Of a stretch of 64,000 nt of DNA, positions 1-10,405 are shown piece after piece. Every line of letters starts with the position of its first letter. The first letter of the stretch is position 1. The position numbers and the translations under genes were made by a program. A model generated the notes under the pieces. That model was not told the DNA's origin, ran no database searches, and saw only the letters and a program-made list of their open reading frames with translations. Origin of the DNA: Ilyonectria destructans (taxonomy: Eukaryota > Ascomycota > Sordariomycetes > Hypocreales > Nectriaceae); assembly GCA_020740775.1 (NCBI GenBank), contig JAHEWK010000002.1, positions 868,001 through 932,000 on the forward strand. The letters run 5' to 3'.

Positions 1-142
1 CGAGCAATCCAGATTCCCTAGTAAACATCTCGGCATCCTGTTCCTCGTATTCTGGAGGCGACGTCCCGAGATATTCGACTCCCGCAACCTGACTAATCCC
101 GGCCGACGGGTCGCTCTCGAGATGGCGCTTGAACTCGGCCAT
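1..142 (-). CDS. N-terminal part of an unrecognised protein, cut by window edge
   Basis: An open frame of 47 codons runs from an ATG at 142 leftwards to the window edge without a stop. It begins MAEFKRHLESDPSAG and is acidic and polar, with codon use like the neighbouring genes and no signal peptide or membrane segment. The roughly 1.5 kb to the right would be its upstream region. I do not recognise the family from this piece. It could also be a first exon whose donor lies outside the window. Confidence 0.5.
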   Translation of the reverse strand, partial: MAEFKRHLESDPSAGISQVAGVEYLGTSPPEYEEQDAEMFTRESGLL

Positions 143-1641
143 GGTTTGTTTCAGCCATTTTGCCTCACGATGCAATTGGGGAGTTGATCCTGGGATGGGT
201 CGCACATGCGCGCCCGCCCACATGGAGGCGTAGTCGGCGGAGTGCTGGATCGGAGCTCCTGGAATCGAGGTGGGCCATTCTCGCGCGACAAGAAGAACAT
301 CCGTGGAGCGGCTTGAGTCGCGGTCTGAAAGAAGTTGTTGGATCTTCAGGGCGCTTGTGAGGCCGATGATTCCAGCTCTAGGCACAACCGTAAGACAAGG
401 TTATGGTGTAGTGGCTTGGTCAAGGAAGAGCACCTTACCCTATGACGACGATTGTGGATTTTGGCGGGGTTTGCGACATGGTGATTGAGGTGTTTGTGAA
501 TGGCTTAGGAGTTTACAATGTGCAATGGTGCATTCGCAAACTACGTGATACGCATGCGGTACAGATGAGAGAGCAATTGGCATGCAATAGATAAGAGGAC
601 GACTCTGATGTTATCGACCACAAGACGAGGCATTAGGTAAGGGTATGAGTCCGATTGCGGACGTTTGGCTCCCTCGGTTAGAAATGGTTGACGGCGGGTT
701 CTTTACGGGCTATTGACAGCAGAACCAAAATGAATCACATCTCATTTGCAGCTTCCGAACGACGGCCTTCAACCTTGTCAGCGAGAAGAGCGCTTGGTAG
801 ACATCGGCTGACCAGGGCTGGGGTGATGGCACCGGCAATCGGAGGTTTCCGGTGTGGGGCCGAGCTTGGCGCAGGGGCATGACGGCCGACAGCGACGTTC
901 CGGACCGGATTGGAGATGGCTTCCCGATGGAGGGTGCGTTGGAATCGTTGCATGGTCAATCAGGCGTGTAGGGAATGTTGGTGCGTCTTGGTTGGTAGCA
1001 ATGGAGGGAAAGATTGGGAGGGGGTACTTGGGCGTTGATGCAAGAACTCGACAATGCTGTTGCTGTACACGTAGCTGAGTAGTCGAACATAAGTCGAACA
1101 TGTTGTTGAGTGATAATCATGACATGTTGCTCTTCAAATGAATGTGGTCACTTTCTCTTCGCCTTGGAGATCAAGCCTGGACCATGACTTTCAGAGTTGC
1201 GGTGTAATCAATTGTCATTTCGCGGGCGCTCTGACAAACGTAGCATCAAGAGGCAACTAGTTCCTGTGGGAACTTGACCAAAGGCTAGACTCTCAAATGC
1301 TGACACGCCATGACGGTGGCCCTTATTCGACGAGCCATGACAGCATGAATCGCGATGGAGTCAGTCAGTGGTTGATGGCAAATGTTGGAAATAAGCAATC
1401 GCTGATTGGCCAGGTGGGTGGTCATCAATGATCTCGGCCAATCAGAGCGCAGGCGATTACTGGCATCGAGACCGGGGAGCGGCGAACCTTCATAGAATGT
1501 GGACCCATGGCTCTCAGGTACAAATAAGTTGGGGGAGCCCAGATGACAAAAGGTTCACTCACCAGCCATTCATCAAACAATCAAACCTTCAACTCTCACC
1601 TACAGAATCACTTCAACTTCACCAAATCCACCTCAATCACC
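143..1641. other. Intergenic region, no supported gene
   Basis: This 1.5 kb lies between the start of the leftmost gene (-) and the start of the metallothionein-like gene (+), so it should hold two divergent promoters. The ORFs in it are short, overlap on both strands and give low-complexity translations. I see no tRNA, repeat or transposon signal. The last 100 bases are rich in CA and TCA runs typical of fungal 5' leaders. Confidence 0.5.
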
Positions 1642-2081
1642 ATGACTATCAAGGCTTCCACCTGCTGCGCCAAGGGCACCTCCGAGTGCGCCTGTGGTAT
1701 GTAAACCCCACCCGCAGCCTCGTGAACTCGATCCACTGACATGGGGGGTTCTCCAGCCAAGCAAGCAACCTGCTCTTGCGGCCAGAAGTCTGCTCTTCAG
1801 TGCACCTGCGCCAAGGCCACCGACGAGAACACCATCAGCGGGCCGCGATGCTCGTGCCGCGCCCGCCCCGCCGGCGAGTGCACCTGCGACCGCGCCGCTT
1901 CCGAGAACTCCTTCTCGGGCTCCGCGTGCTCGTGCGGTTCCCGACCAGCTGGTACGTGTGCACCCGTCGCCGTGTTGCTAAGATTGTCCCACTGACCTGG
2001 TTTCCAGACGCTTGCACTTGCGAGAAGGCTGCCGACGGCTCCTTCAACCCTGCCAATGAGATCGACTTCACCACCCGATAG
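1642..2081 (+). CDS. Cysteine-rich metallothionein-like copper-binding protein
   Basis: Three exons (1642-1696, 1757-1951, 2008-2081) with GTATGT/CAG and GTACGT/CAG introns encode 107 residues. The protein starts MTIKASTCCAKGTSEC and has 16 cysteines: one CC pair and seven C-x-C pairs spaced about 10-15 residues apart (CAC, CSC, CTC, CSC, CTC, CSC, CTC). This is the pattern of the conserved fungal Cys-rich family with the MTIKASTCC start, which resembles metallothioneins and has been linked to copper resistance (CrdA/Crd2-type). It has no signal peptide, so it is presumably a cytosolic thiolate metal buffer. Both introns are phase 1 and fall next to Cys motifs. The family call is firm; the metal and role are inferred. 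Confidence 0.88.
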
Positions 2082-3094
2082 ATGATTAACGACTCGAGAC
2101 GCAACGGTTCGGAGGGGAGTTTGGCGGTTCACAGGACATCACATGATAATCAAGGATGGCGTTTGGGGCGTGTGTTTTCGGCCACGGCTGGGGAACGGGA
2201 ACTGGTAACTGGGCTGGCATAGGTTGGGGATTGTACCACTACTAGCATACCACGAATACAACGGAACAATACTTTGTTTGAATGATGCGTTCGCACGTTG
2301 GAGCCTGCTGCACTGTGTTTGTTTGTGCGCTGCGAACGCGGTGCAAGAACGCCGACTCGTCGAGGAGCACAAACGGCATAGTGCAACTAGTCGGTAATCA
2401 GTGAATCACCACAGACGGAGAACGGGATTGCGAAGATGAGGCCCACTCCGGAAGCGTCCCCTGCTCCATGTCTCAGATCGCGTCGTGAGACGGCACTGAG
2501 AAGGTGATGAGGATCGAGGTGTTGGGAGCCGTTGTTGGATCCTGGAGGCGGTGGCAATACATGGACAATAGTCAAAGTGCAACGGCCAGTCCATGACGCT
2601 CATGATGCAGACAATGTGGACGGACTGCAGAGCTGGGAAGACTCGGTTCACCGCCTACACCTCTGACGCGACAGAGCTAGCGGACCAAAACGACCAAAAC
2701 GACCAAAAAGATATTCTGCCGGACAAATCCCCCTGGAGCTCCAAGGCGGTGTGGATCATTCCTGGCAAGTGCCCAGCACGGCCCTGCTAACCCCTGCTGC
2801 GGCCAATGCGGCCATCGCACCCAGGTCGTCAGATCACACCCTAAAAAAACCTCCCAAAACCACGCCAACTTATTTGTCGCGCCAGCTCTCTTTGATCCGT
2901 CAGCTTTTGCCTCCATCAACATTGCGCCACGCCCTTTCTCTATCGACGTGCGAGTGATTACAGAAGCTGCTTGGACATTCCAGTCACTGTATTCGAGGTC
3001 CTGTTTCTGATCCCACCGCCGCACCCGTTTCCTTTTTGCCCCGAGCCATACTTTTTTTTCGCGTCGCCGTCCCGCTACAGCGCCCTCCAACGCG
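2082..3094 (+). other. Intergenic region and RCC1 5' leader
   Basis: About 1 kb without a convincing ORF. It holds the 3' region of the metallothionein-like gene and the promoter of the RCC1-type gene. A 9-bp unit GACCAAAAC is repeated in tandem about three times near 2682-2709. A pyrimidine-rich leader, with a T run at about 3052-3059, precedes the ATG at 3095. Confidence 0.5.
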
Positions 3095-5058
3095 ATGGCG
3101 CCTCGAGCCAAAGCCGCTGCCCCCAAGGCGACCACCAAGAAGACAGCCGCAACTGCCACCACCGGCGTCAAGAAGGCTGTGAAGCCTGCTGAGAAGCCCG
3201 CTGCCAAGGCCACCGAGAAGAAGAAGACCGAAGCCGAGACCAATGGCGCGTCGAAGAAGCGCAAGGCTGAGGAGAGCGAGCCCGAGTCCGAGGTAGAGGC
3301 TCCCAAGACAAAGAAGTCCAAGACCACCCGCGAGGTCAAGCCCATGAAGAAGCTCGTCCCCAAGCCTACCAAGGCGAAGGTTGCTCCCAAGAAGACCAAG
3401 GCCGAGGAACCCGTCAAGAAGTCCAAGGTCGAGGAACCCAAGAAGCCCAAGGCCGAGAAGCCCAAGGCCGAAAAACCCAAGGCCGCCACGCCCAAGCCCG
3501 AGGCCGAAGAGACCGAAGTCGAAGAAACAACCCCCCCTCCCCAGCCCAAGGCCAAGCCTGCACCTGCCAAGAAGGTCGCCGCGAAGAAGCCTGCACCTGC
3601 CAAGAAGTATGTCGGAATCGGCCGCAAGATCAACGATGCCCCGACCCAGATCCTCGATGTCTACGTCTTCGGCGAGGGCACCTCCGGCGAGCTTGGCCTT
3701 GGCAGCAAGCGCGTCGACGGCAAGAAGCCCATCGACGTGAAGCGCCCGCGTCTCAACAACAACCTCTCTGCTGCCGAGGTTGGTGTCGTCCAGGTTTCCT
3801 GCGGTGGCATGCACGCTGTCGCCTTGACGCACGACAACAAGATCCTGACCTGGGGTGTCAACGACCAGGGCGCTTTGGGCAGAGACACCACCTGGAATGG
3901 TGGTCTGCGTGATATGGAGGATGACTCGGATTCAGAGGACGACGACGATGATTCGGGCGTCAACCCCATGGAGAGCACCCCCACTGCTGTTTCCAGCCAT
4001 CACTTCGCCCCTGGCACCAAGTTCGTCCAGGTCGTTGCCTGTGACAGCGCTACCTTTGCCCTCACCGAGGATGGCCGCGTCTACGGCTGGGGCACCTTCC
4101 GCTCCAGCGATGGCATCCTGGGTTTCTCCGAGACCGTCAAGGTCCAGTCCACTCCCGATATCCTGCCGTCGCTCAAGAGCATCAAGTCGCTTGCTGCCGG
4201 CTCCAACCACGTCCTCGCCCTGGACACCAAGGGCAACGTTGCCGCCTGGGGCTGTGGCCAGCAGAACCAGCTTGGTCGCCGCATCATTGAGCGAAACAAG
4301 TTGTCGTCGCTTATCCCTCAGGGCGTTGGTCTGCCCCGCGGCAAGATTATCAAGATTGCCTGTGGTTCTTACCACAGCTTTGCCATTGACAAGGCCGGCC
4401 AAGTCTGGGGCTGGGGCCTGAACAACTTTGGCGAGATTGGTGTCGAGTCCAACGCTGGAGAGGATGATGCCGTCATCCTTCGCCCTGCCAAGATCACCTT
4501 CCTGGAGGACTTCACCATCACCGATATCGATGGTGGTGAGCACCACTCTCTAGCGTGCTCCGGGAGTGGCGATCTCATCACCTGGGGACGTGTCGATGGC
4601 TACCAGGTCGGCTTTGAGTTTGATAAGCTGACCCAAGAAAACGCCATCTACGATGAGCGTGGCAATGCCCGCATCCTGTTCAAGCCTACTGTTGTGCCTG
4701 GTATGTGCCCTCTATTAACTTTTTCTCAATCAATTACTAACCAGATGCAGACATCACCGACATTGTTGCCGTCACCGCTGGCACTGACAACAACTTCGCC
4801 GTCACCTCCGAGGGCAAGGTCTACTCCTGGGGTTTCTCCAGCAACTACCAGACCGGCCAGGGCACTCTGGATGACATCCACACGCCCACAGTGATCGACA
4901 ACACCGCTATCCGCGGCAAGAAGATCCTCGCCGCCGGTGCTGGAGGCCAGTACTCAGTCCTCATCGGCGCTGCCTCTGATGCCCCCAAGACCAACGGCGT
5001 CAAAACCAACGGCACCCATGTTGACGACGACAAGGAGAACGTGAAATCCAAGCTTTAG
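3095..5058 (+). CDS. RCC1: RCC1-family Ran guanine nucleotide exchange factor
   Basis: Two exons (3095-4700, 4751-5058) encode 637 residues. Residues 1 to about 170 are a Lys/Ala/Pro-rich tail with repeated KPKAEKP-like units and basic clusters (KKRK near residue 54), reminiscent of histone H1 tails and likely to act in nuclear import or chromatin contact. From about residue 187 the RCC1 propeller follows, with repeated blades such as VYVFGEGTSGELGLG, ILTWGVNDQGALGR, VYGWGTFRSSDGILGF, VWGWGLNNFGEIGVE and VYSWGFSSNYQTGQG. RCC1 proteins charge Ran with GTP on chromatin and set the nuclear transport gradient. An acidic insert (residues 271-290) lies inside the propeller, as in other fungal homologues. 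The intron ends in two AGs six bases apart (4744 and 4750). The second is preferred because the branch-point A at 4740 is only 4 bases from the first. Confidence 0.92.
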
Positions 5059-5664
5059 GAGCGCAAAGTGTTGTCCCTCACGTAAGTAGATGTGGAGTTT
5101 TTGGACGCACCCATCTCGTTGTTTTGTGCATGATATTTTCAGAAGCCCTGTTTAATGAGGCTACTGTCCGCCAACCGGGCGGTAGCTATTTTGGGCTTTA
5201 TATAACACTTCTTCTTGCTGTTTGGCAATGAAATCGGGCTTGGGGATTGGGATGGATGTGTCTTTTTATGCGACAGAGGGATGACGAGGCACGGATCGCA
5301 TGTTGTCATTTTTGCCGGTAGTGATATAGACGTCTTGCATATTTGAAGTTGAGCTGACGCTCTCGGCGTCAAAACACGTATTCAGCTCCCTTGTACAATA
5401 CAGTTCATGAGTTTTTGGTCGTTAATTCTCGATATTAATCTAAAAATGGGCCTTGTCCATGCGCCCAAAGAGTCCACCTCGTCAATGCCCTTTGCTCAGA
5501 AACGCCTTTCCGTCGTGATGCCCACCATCACTCTGCCCCTAGATGATCTGGCCGCCACGGACATGGTGTCCGCTCGGCTGATGCTGAATGGTTGTGGTGT
5601 GGAATATATGATGGAGTTAATCGCTGTCCTAGCACCGAATGCGGCTGTTGTAGGTATGATTCGC
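5059..5664. other. Convergent 3' regions of RCC1 and YIP1 genes
   Basis: Two genes converge on this 600-bp stretch, so it should contain both 3' UTRs and polyadenylation signals. A long plus-strand ORF crosses into the YIP1 gene from here, but it is the antisense shadow of the YIP1 exons and loses sensible composition outside them. Confidence 0.5.
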
Positions 5665-6670
5665 TTAGTTGGAGGCCGCAGTGGTCAACATCCCGCTTCC
5701 TCGACTGCTGAAGATGCCCATAATTCCGAAGCCGACGTAGAAGAGCGCAAGGGGGTACGCTACCAGACCTCGCATGCCCCGCATCCTGCCAACAGCACAG
5801 AACATGCCGCTGGCGCTGTAGGTGGACCACATGATGGCAGCGGTCGTCATGACGATGCCCAGGGGCGTGTCCATGGGCATGACGATGCCGACGAGGCTGG
5901 TGGCCACCATGGGCAGCAGGCAGTATCCGAGGACGGACGCGGAGCGCGGGAAGGTCAGCGTCGTGGAGAAGTGGCCGCCCTGCTGCGTCTGGGACGGCTG
6001 CTGGGGCTCGTTGTACTGCGGGTAGGCGGGCTGGGCGTTGGGGTCGTCGACGGGCGACATGAGCGAGAGGATGACGTGCAGCGAGGTCGAGCCCAGGAGG
6101 GCCAGGCCGTAGATGTAGCCGAAGTGCACCTTGCCCGAGAAGAGCAGGAAGGTGCCGAAGAGGAGGAAGAAGAGAATCGGGCCGCCGAGGTCGGAGTCGT
6201 CCATGAGGTGGTGGTCGATTGTCTTGAGCGGGTTCAACACTGCGAGGGTCTGGCAGCGGTTAGCATCTCAATGACGGTCAAGACGACGCGACACTCACCT
6301 TTGTCTGGATGTGCCCAAAGTTCATGCCCAGCTCCTCCATCAGCGGCGGCTCGCCATCGTAGCCCTCGGTCGAAAACGCCGCGAGCCACCCCGTGCGCAG
6401 GCCGCCCTGCTCGCCCATGCGCCCGGACACGCCGCCCGCGAAGCCAGCGCCGCCAAAGCCCTGCGAGGCCTGCGCGCCGCCGCCGTAGCCGCCGGCGTTG
6501 CCGTAGCCGTACGCGGCCTGCTGGGGAGTCGCTGCGCCCGAGACGCCGGGCCCGGCGCGCGTGTCGTAGGAGGACGGGTAGAACTGGAGGTTCTGGGCGG
6601 CCGAGGGGCCTGCTGGCGCGCCGCCGCCGCCGTAGGGGGGGTTTTGCTGGGCGCCGTAGTAGTTCGCCAT
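5665..6670 (-). CDS. YIP1: YIP1-family Golgi/ER membrane protein
   Basis: Two exons on the minus strand (6670-6299, then 6249-5665) joined by a GTGAGT/CAG intron encode 318 residues. The first 110 residues are Gly/Ala/Gln/Tyr-rich and disordered. The conserved segment PPLMEELGMNFGHIQTK leads to TLAVLNPLK, a hallmark of the Yip1 domain. Five hydrophobic spans follow, for example GGPILFFLLFGTFLLF and LFYVGFGIMGIFSS. Yip1 proteins bind prenylated Rab GTPases and act in ER-to-Golgi vesicle formation. Length and topology match the family. An apparent GTG start within exon 2 is only the ORF boundary; the ATG at 6670 gives the full N-terminus. Confidence 0.92.
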
Positions 6671-8293
6671 GGCGGCCGGGGGATTGTGTGTGCGTCGAGG
6701 GGAGAGGGATTGGGAGGGTGCGCGGGGAGATGGAGGCGCGGTTGGGTGGTGAAGATTTGACGACGATGTCGGGTATTTTGGTGGTGTTGAGGACAGTTGG
6801 ATGACAGCTTGGCGCCTAGCTTGTGATGAGGTGGCGGTCGACCAGGGGTGTGGCTGGTGTGGCTCAATGCCTCGCATGTCAGGCATGTTAGGCAAACGCC
6901 AACATGACCAGTACTCCAGCGCTGGAATGCAGTGCTCTCGTATCAGTCTTCGCCAATCTTCGGAGAGGGATCTTGGTGACAATTGTGATTTATTCAAACA
7001 GAGTGATTGCGAGTTGCGCAACTACTGCATTCCATTCACAACTTCCTCCCTCACGAGCTCCTCCAAATTTATTCACTTTAGTAACGTAGAGGCATCTGTC
7101 ACAGCATCCCAGACCTACCCCTGCCCTCATTCTATTGTTTAAATCTCCACAGGTTTCTGAATTAACCTGTCTGTCTTTGTGATCCCCATCTCAATGCCCA
7201 CTAAGCATCACTAACAGAGAGCTGAGTCCCTCCCTCCCTAGTAGAGCTTGGTAGCGAGTATGGAGTAGAAAAAGAATGTTTGCGACCCGATAACGATAAC
7301 ACATTGGACCCCTCCATCAGCACGGTAGCCCATGTCCCCGTCCGGACAGGGGCCCAGGGATCATAGCGCAACCCAACTCCCCTCGAAGCGCTAAAATTGC
7401 AGTGAAATCGGCGGCGGCGAACAAGGCTACCAAGCAACTGTCTGGAACTGCACCCCAACTCCCTTTGTAGCGCTAAAATTGCAGTGAAATGTGACCATGT
7501 CCCGCCAATCAATCAATTGAAACTACCCACACTCACCCACCGCCCGGATTGACTGGGCCTATCCCAACACCCCTCGAAGTACTAATTAAAATGGTAGTGC
7601 AAGGATGTCAGTTGCCGTACAGCGCAGTTAACATCGTAATACGGAGCAACGACATTCCGTCTCAGGAGGTGAACGGTGAACTCATCCCGAGATTGTGACT
7701 GCCTCGCCTACCGCCGAAAATTTATATTCTTGCGGCAGTACTAATAACTAGACTCGTCAGGTAACCTACGAGTACAGAAAAAGGTTGTTATGATACGCCT
7801 TCAGGCTGATCTGTCATTATGGTGGAGGATGGTTGGTAATTGGATCTCCTGGGTCTCAGAAAGTTCCTACATCGAAATGTGATTATATGATATATTCAGC
7901 ACGGTAAGATACATCTCTATCATTAAACCTCAATCGAGGTTATTTTCCAGGGGTTGGTCCGAGTCTCGGTGCTCTGCAAAGCTGACTTGTAGACTCACCT
8001 AGTCACATTTAGCCGGTGTCAGAATGGGATTCCTCAATTGGTATCCTTTGGTATGTCTGCAGGTTCATTCGCAAACCCACACTCAATGCCATATTCACCG
8101 ATAATAACGTTGAAACTGGGCAAAATGGTAGTATTTCAAACTGTAGTATCTTAGTTCTAAAAGGCCGAGACAGTGGCTACTGAAGCCCACGAGTCTCCAA
8201 AGAGCGCCCGCAAACAAGTGAAATCTTGAATCACAAAGTTTACTTTCAATCTGCATATTCCTCTCCTCTTTCCCACCTCGGATCCCGTCTTGT
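6671..8293. other. Intergenic region with short direct repeats
   Basis: This 1.6 kb contains the YIP1 promoter and the 3' side of the next minus-strand gene. No ORF has coding character. The notable content is a three-copy repeat at 7371-7605, listed separately. Confidence 0.45.
7371..7605 (+). repeat. Three-copy degenerate direct repeat of about 38 bp
   Basis: Copies begin at about 7371, 7453 and 7562. Copies 1 and 2 share CCCAACTCCC followed, a few bases on, by the identical block GCGCTAAAATTGCAGTGAAA. Copy 3 keeps CCCAACACCCCTCGAAG but has diverged to TACTAATTAAAATGGTAGTG afterwards. Spacings are about 82 and 109 bp. The repeat is not coding and I do not recognise it as a known element. 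Confidence 0.6.
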
Positions 8294-8733
8294 TTACTTC
8301 CCTGGACGCAAGGCTGCCATGTTCCTCATCAACGCTCGACCATTCGTCGTGAACCGATCAAAGTCACGAACCAAGTCTGGGCAGTCTTTGATTGTCTCCA
8401 AGGCTTGCTGTTTCAACTCTTGCGCCTTCTCATACCGTGAGGCGGCTCCCTCGGGGGCTTCGGGTTGCGTTTCGGACCAAAGGCGGTTGAGCTCGCTGAA
8501 GCACCTCATGAATTCATCCGCATCGCACTCTCGTAGTTTTTGCTAGTAGATATTAATCAGTATAACAATTCCAAGGCAGATCGATTGCATGTCTTCACCT
8601 TTACCGAGCCTATATATCGGACAACAAACAACATGGAGTCGTCTGCATATCCCGTGCCAAGCATGGCATTGTGGAAATCTGCGGCCCTCTTCGACCCTTC
8701 CGCGTCCTCGCCGGATTTGTTCGTGCCTGCCAT
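8294..8733 (-). CDS. Small conserved-looking protein of unknown function
   Basis: Two exons on the minus strand (8733-8605, 8542-8294) encode 125 residues. The intron has a GTAAAG donor and ends CTAG, and the join is in frame (YIGS to QKLRECDADEF). The protein is charged and mostly helical in look, with Glu/Gln/Lys-rich stretches such as EKAQELKQQALETIKD, and has no signal peptide or membrane span. An in-frame ATG at 8862 would add 43 residues, but the shorter start has the better context and avoids a low-complexity extension. I do not recognise the family. Confidence 0.6.
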
Positions 8734-8862
8734 TTTGAGTGAGATTTTCTGGCTGTTGGAGAAGATATTTCGCGTAATGGATAGATTTGGGTCGTGAAGC
8801 CTTAAATGAGGCGTGAGGCTGCCTTGAGAGGAGAAAGACACTAAAGATTGGATGGAAGTCAC

Positions 8863-10405
8863 ATGGAAATTCTACGAGAGTGCTGCGCCACGTGGCTGTG
8901 TCGGGCACTCACTCCAGCAGGGCGTGGAGGTCTCGCGAACAGCTAGCTTAGCAGATCATAAGTAGTAAATATTACTAAACAATAATAGCTCGCCTTGGAC
9001 TGAGCAATAATTGCAACTCAGCCATGTTTTAAGTTGAAATAGGACAAGTGAGGTGCTTGCGCATTGCTTTGCACATCAGAATCGTCCAAGTTGGGAGTGC
9101 AGAACCCGTGCCCTTGTCAAAGCTAAATTCATAAATCCGACTGCCATCCAACATTTTCCTGTTCAACATTAAGCAATGAGCCACATATTACATATGAGTT
9201 AATCGTATTTGGAAAAGTACTAATAGGAAATAGGGTAGACATATTTTAGCAAATATTAAATCTTCGATCCGGGGTCCATGTCAAACTTGCCAGTGTGGAC
9301 TGATGATCCAGTATGTTCAAGTGTGGCTTGAAACTTAGGCCAAGTCAATTTCTACTGCGACCAAATTGCCAATTTTATTAGAGATCCAGATTTTCCCAGA
9401 TTCTTTCCCGATTTTATTATCTATTATTACGCTGCCGTCGAAGCTGTGTCGGTAGCACTTATAACACTCCAGACCACTCTGACAATTCTGAGTGCCTTGC
9501 CAACGCCAATTTCGCAACTGAGCTGATAAAGCTTATCATGAGATGCTTCCCTTCCTTATGATCGTTTCCCCAAGCTGATGGCGTCTCAATTGGGTCTCTT
9601 AGCTAGGACCCCAACGGACCTAGTAGGACGACTTCAAGACGGGCGACGTGACGGATCCGGCCGTAGGGCGGTGGGTGATCTGGGTCTTGTTCCTCCTGAC
9701 CTTTTCCCCCGCCAAAATCTATTAGGTTAATCCTTAGGTGGCGGAATATGAGCCTGATAGGCATAATCCTCTGATATATCGATATCCTGATCTTAGTCAT
9801 AGAGTGAGTATGAGATTGTGTTACCAGGAGCCACAGTTGCCCAATAAGCGCATAGGAGAGTGTTGGACTATAACCCTGTATTACGAACCCTCTGATAGAT
9901 CGATGTCCCGACCTTAGAGGGGTGTGAGATGACTTTCCACCCTCTCGAGAAGGAGAAGGCTGCACGCATCCTGGATCAAGGCAACAATGCCATCGCGTCC
10001 TTTCGGCTGCAGCCAGAGCCTTAATGTTACACACTTCCTCACCTAGTCGCTGACCCTGCAGCATCGATAATTTACTGCAGGACCATGCCTCGCGATCTGC
10101 GTCCACTGAGATGACTTCTGCAGAAGCATCTCCATAAAATACAAAAGTCTATCGACTGCGTAGCCTCCTCGGCTATGTAGATCGGCAGCTCGCTGCTGAG
10201 CTGTCTGTATATTACCTAAAGCCTTAAGCTCTCTAGCTATTAACAGACTTAGTTATATTAAACTACCTTTAATATATTACCAGACCTATAACCTATATTG
10301 CTTACCTTAACGTCTTGATCACACTAGATTATACACCTCACGTCTCAGCCCTCCGCTTACAGCGCCCCACTTTCCTCCGCCCCGAGTGTGTCGTGCGATG
10401 ATGCT
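8863..10405. other. AT-rich, apparently decayed intergenic tract
   Basis: No ORF here looks like a gene. Composition shifts to A/T, especially from 10190 to 10330, where TA steps are very frequent (TTAGTTATATTAAACTACC and similar). A diverged direct repeat of about 50 bp occurs at 9768-9820 and 9886-9940 (CTCTGATATATCGATATCC against CTCTGATAGATCGATGTCC). The two copies differ mainly by C/T and G/A changes. This fits an old repeat eroded by RIP-like mutation. Confidence 0.5.

Noticed and set aside
2677..3832. Two long minus-strand ORFs (318 and 282 codons)
   Set aside because: They mirror the Lys/Ala-rich first exon of the RCC1 gene. Leu/Gly/Ser-rich translations are what the complement of AAG/GCC codons gives.
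5407..6804. 465-codon plus-strand ORF
   Set aside because: It is antisense to the YIP1 exons, and its translation is low-complexity (Arg/Gly-rich) where it overlaps them. The minus-strand gene has domain and splice support.
9603..10106. 167-codon minus-strand ORF
   Set aside because: Spans a diverged direct repeat and has no domain; it lies in an AT-rich decayed tract.
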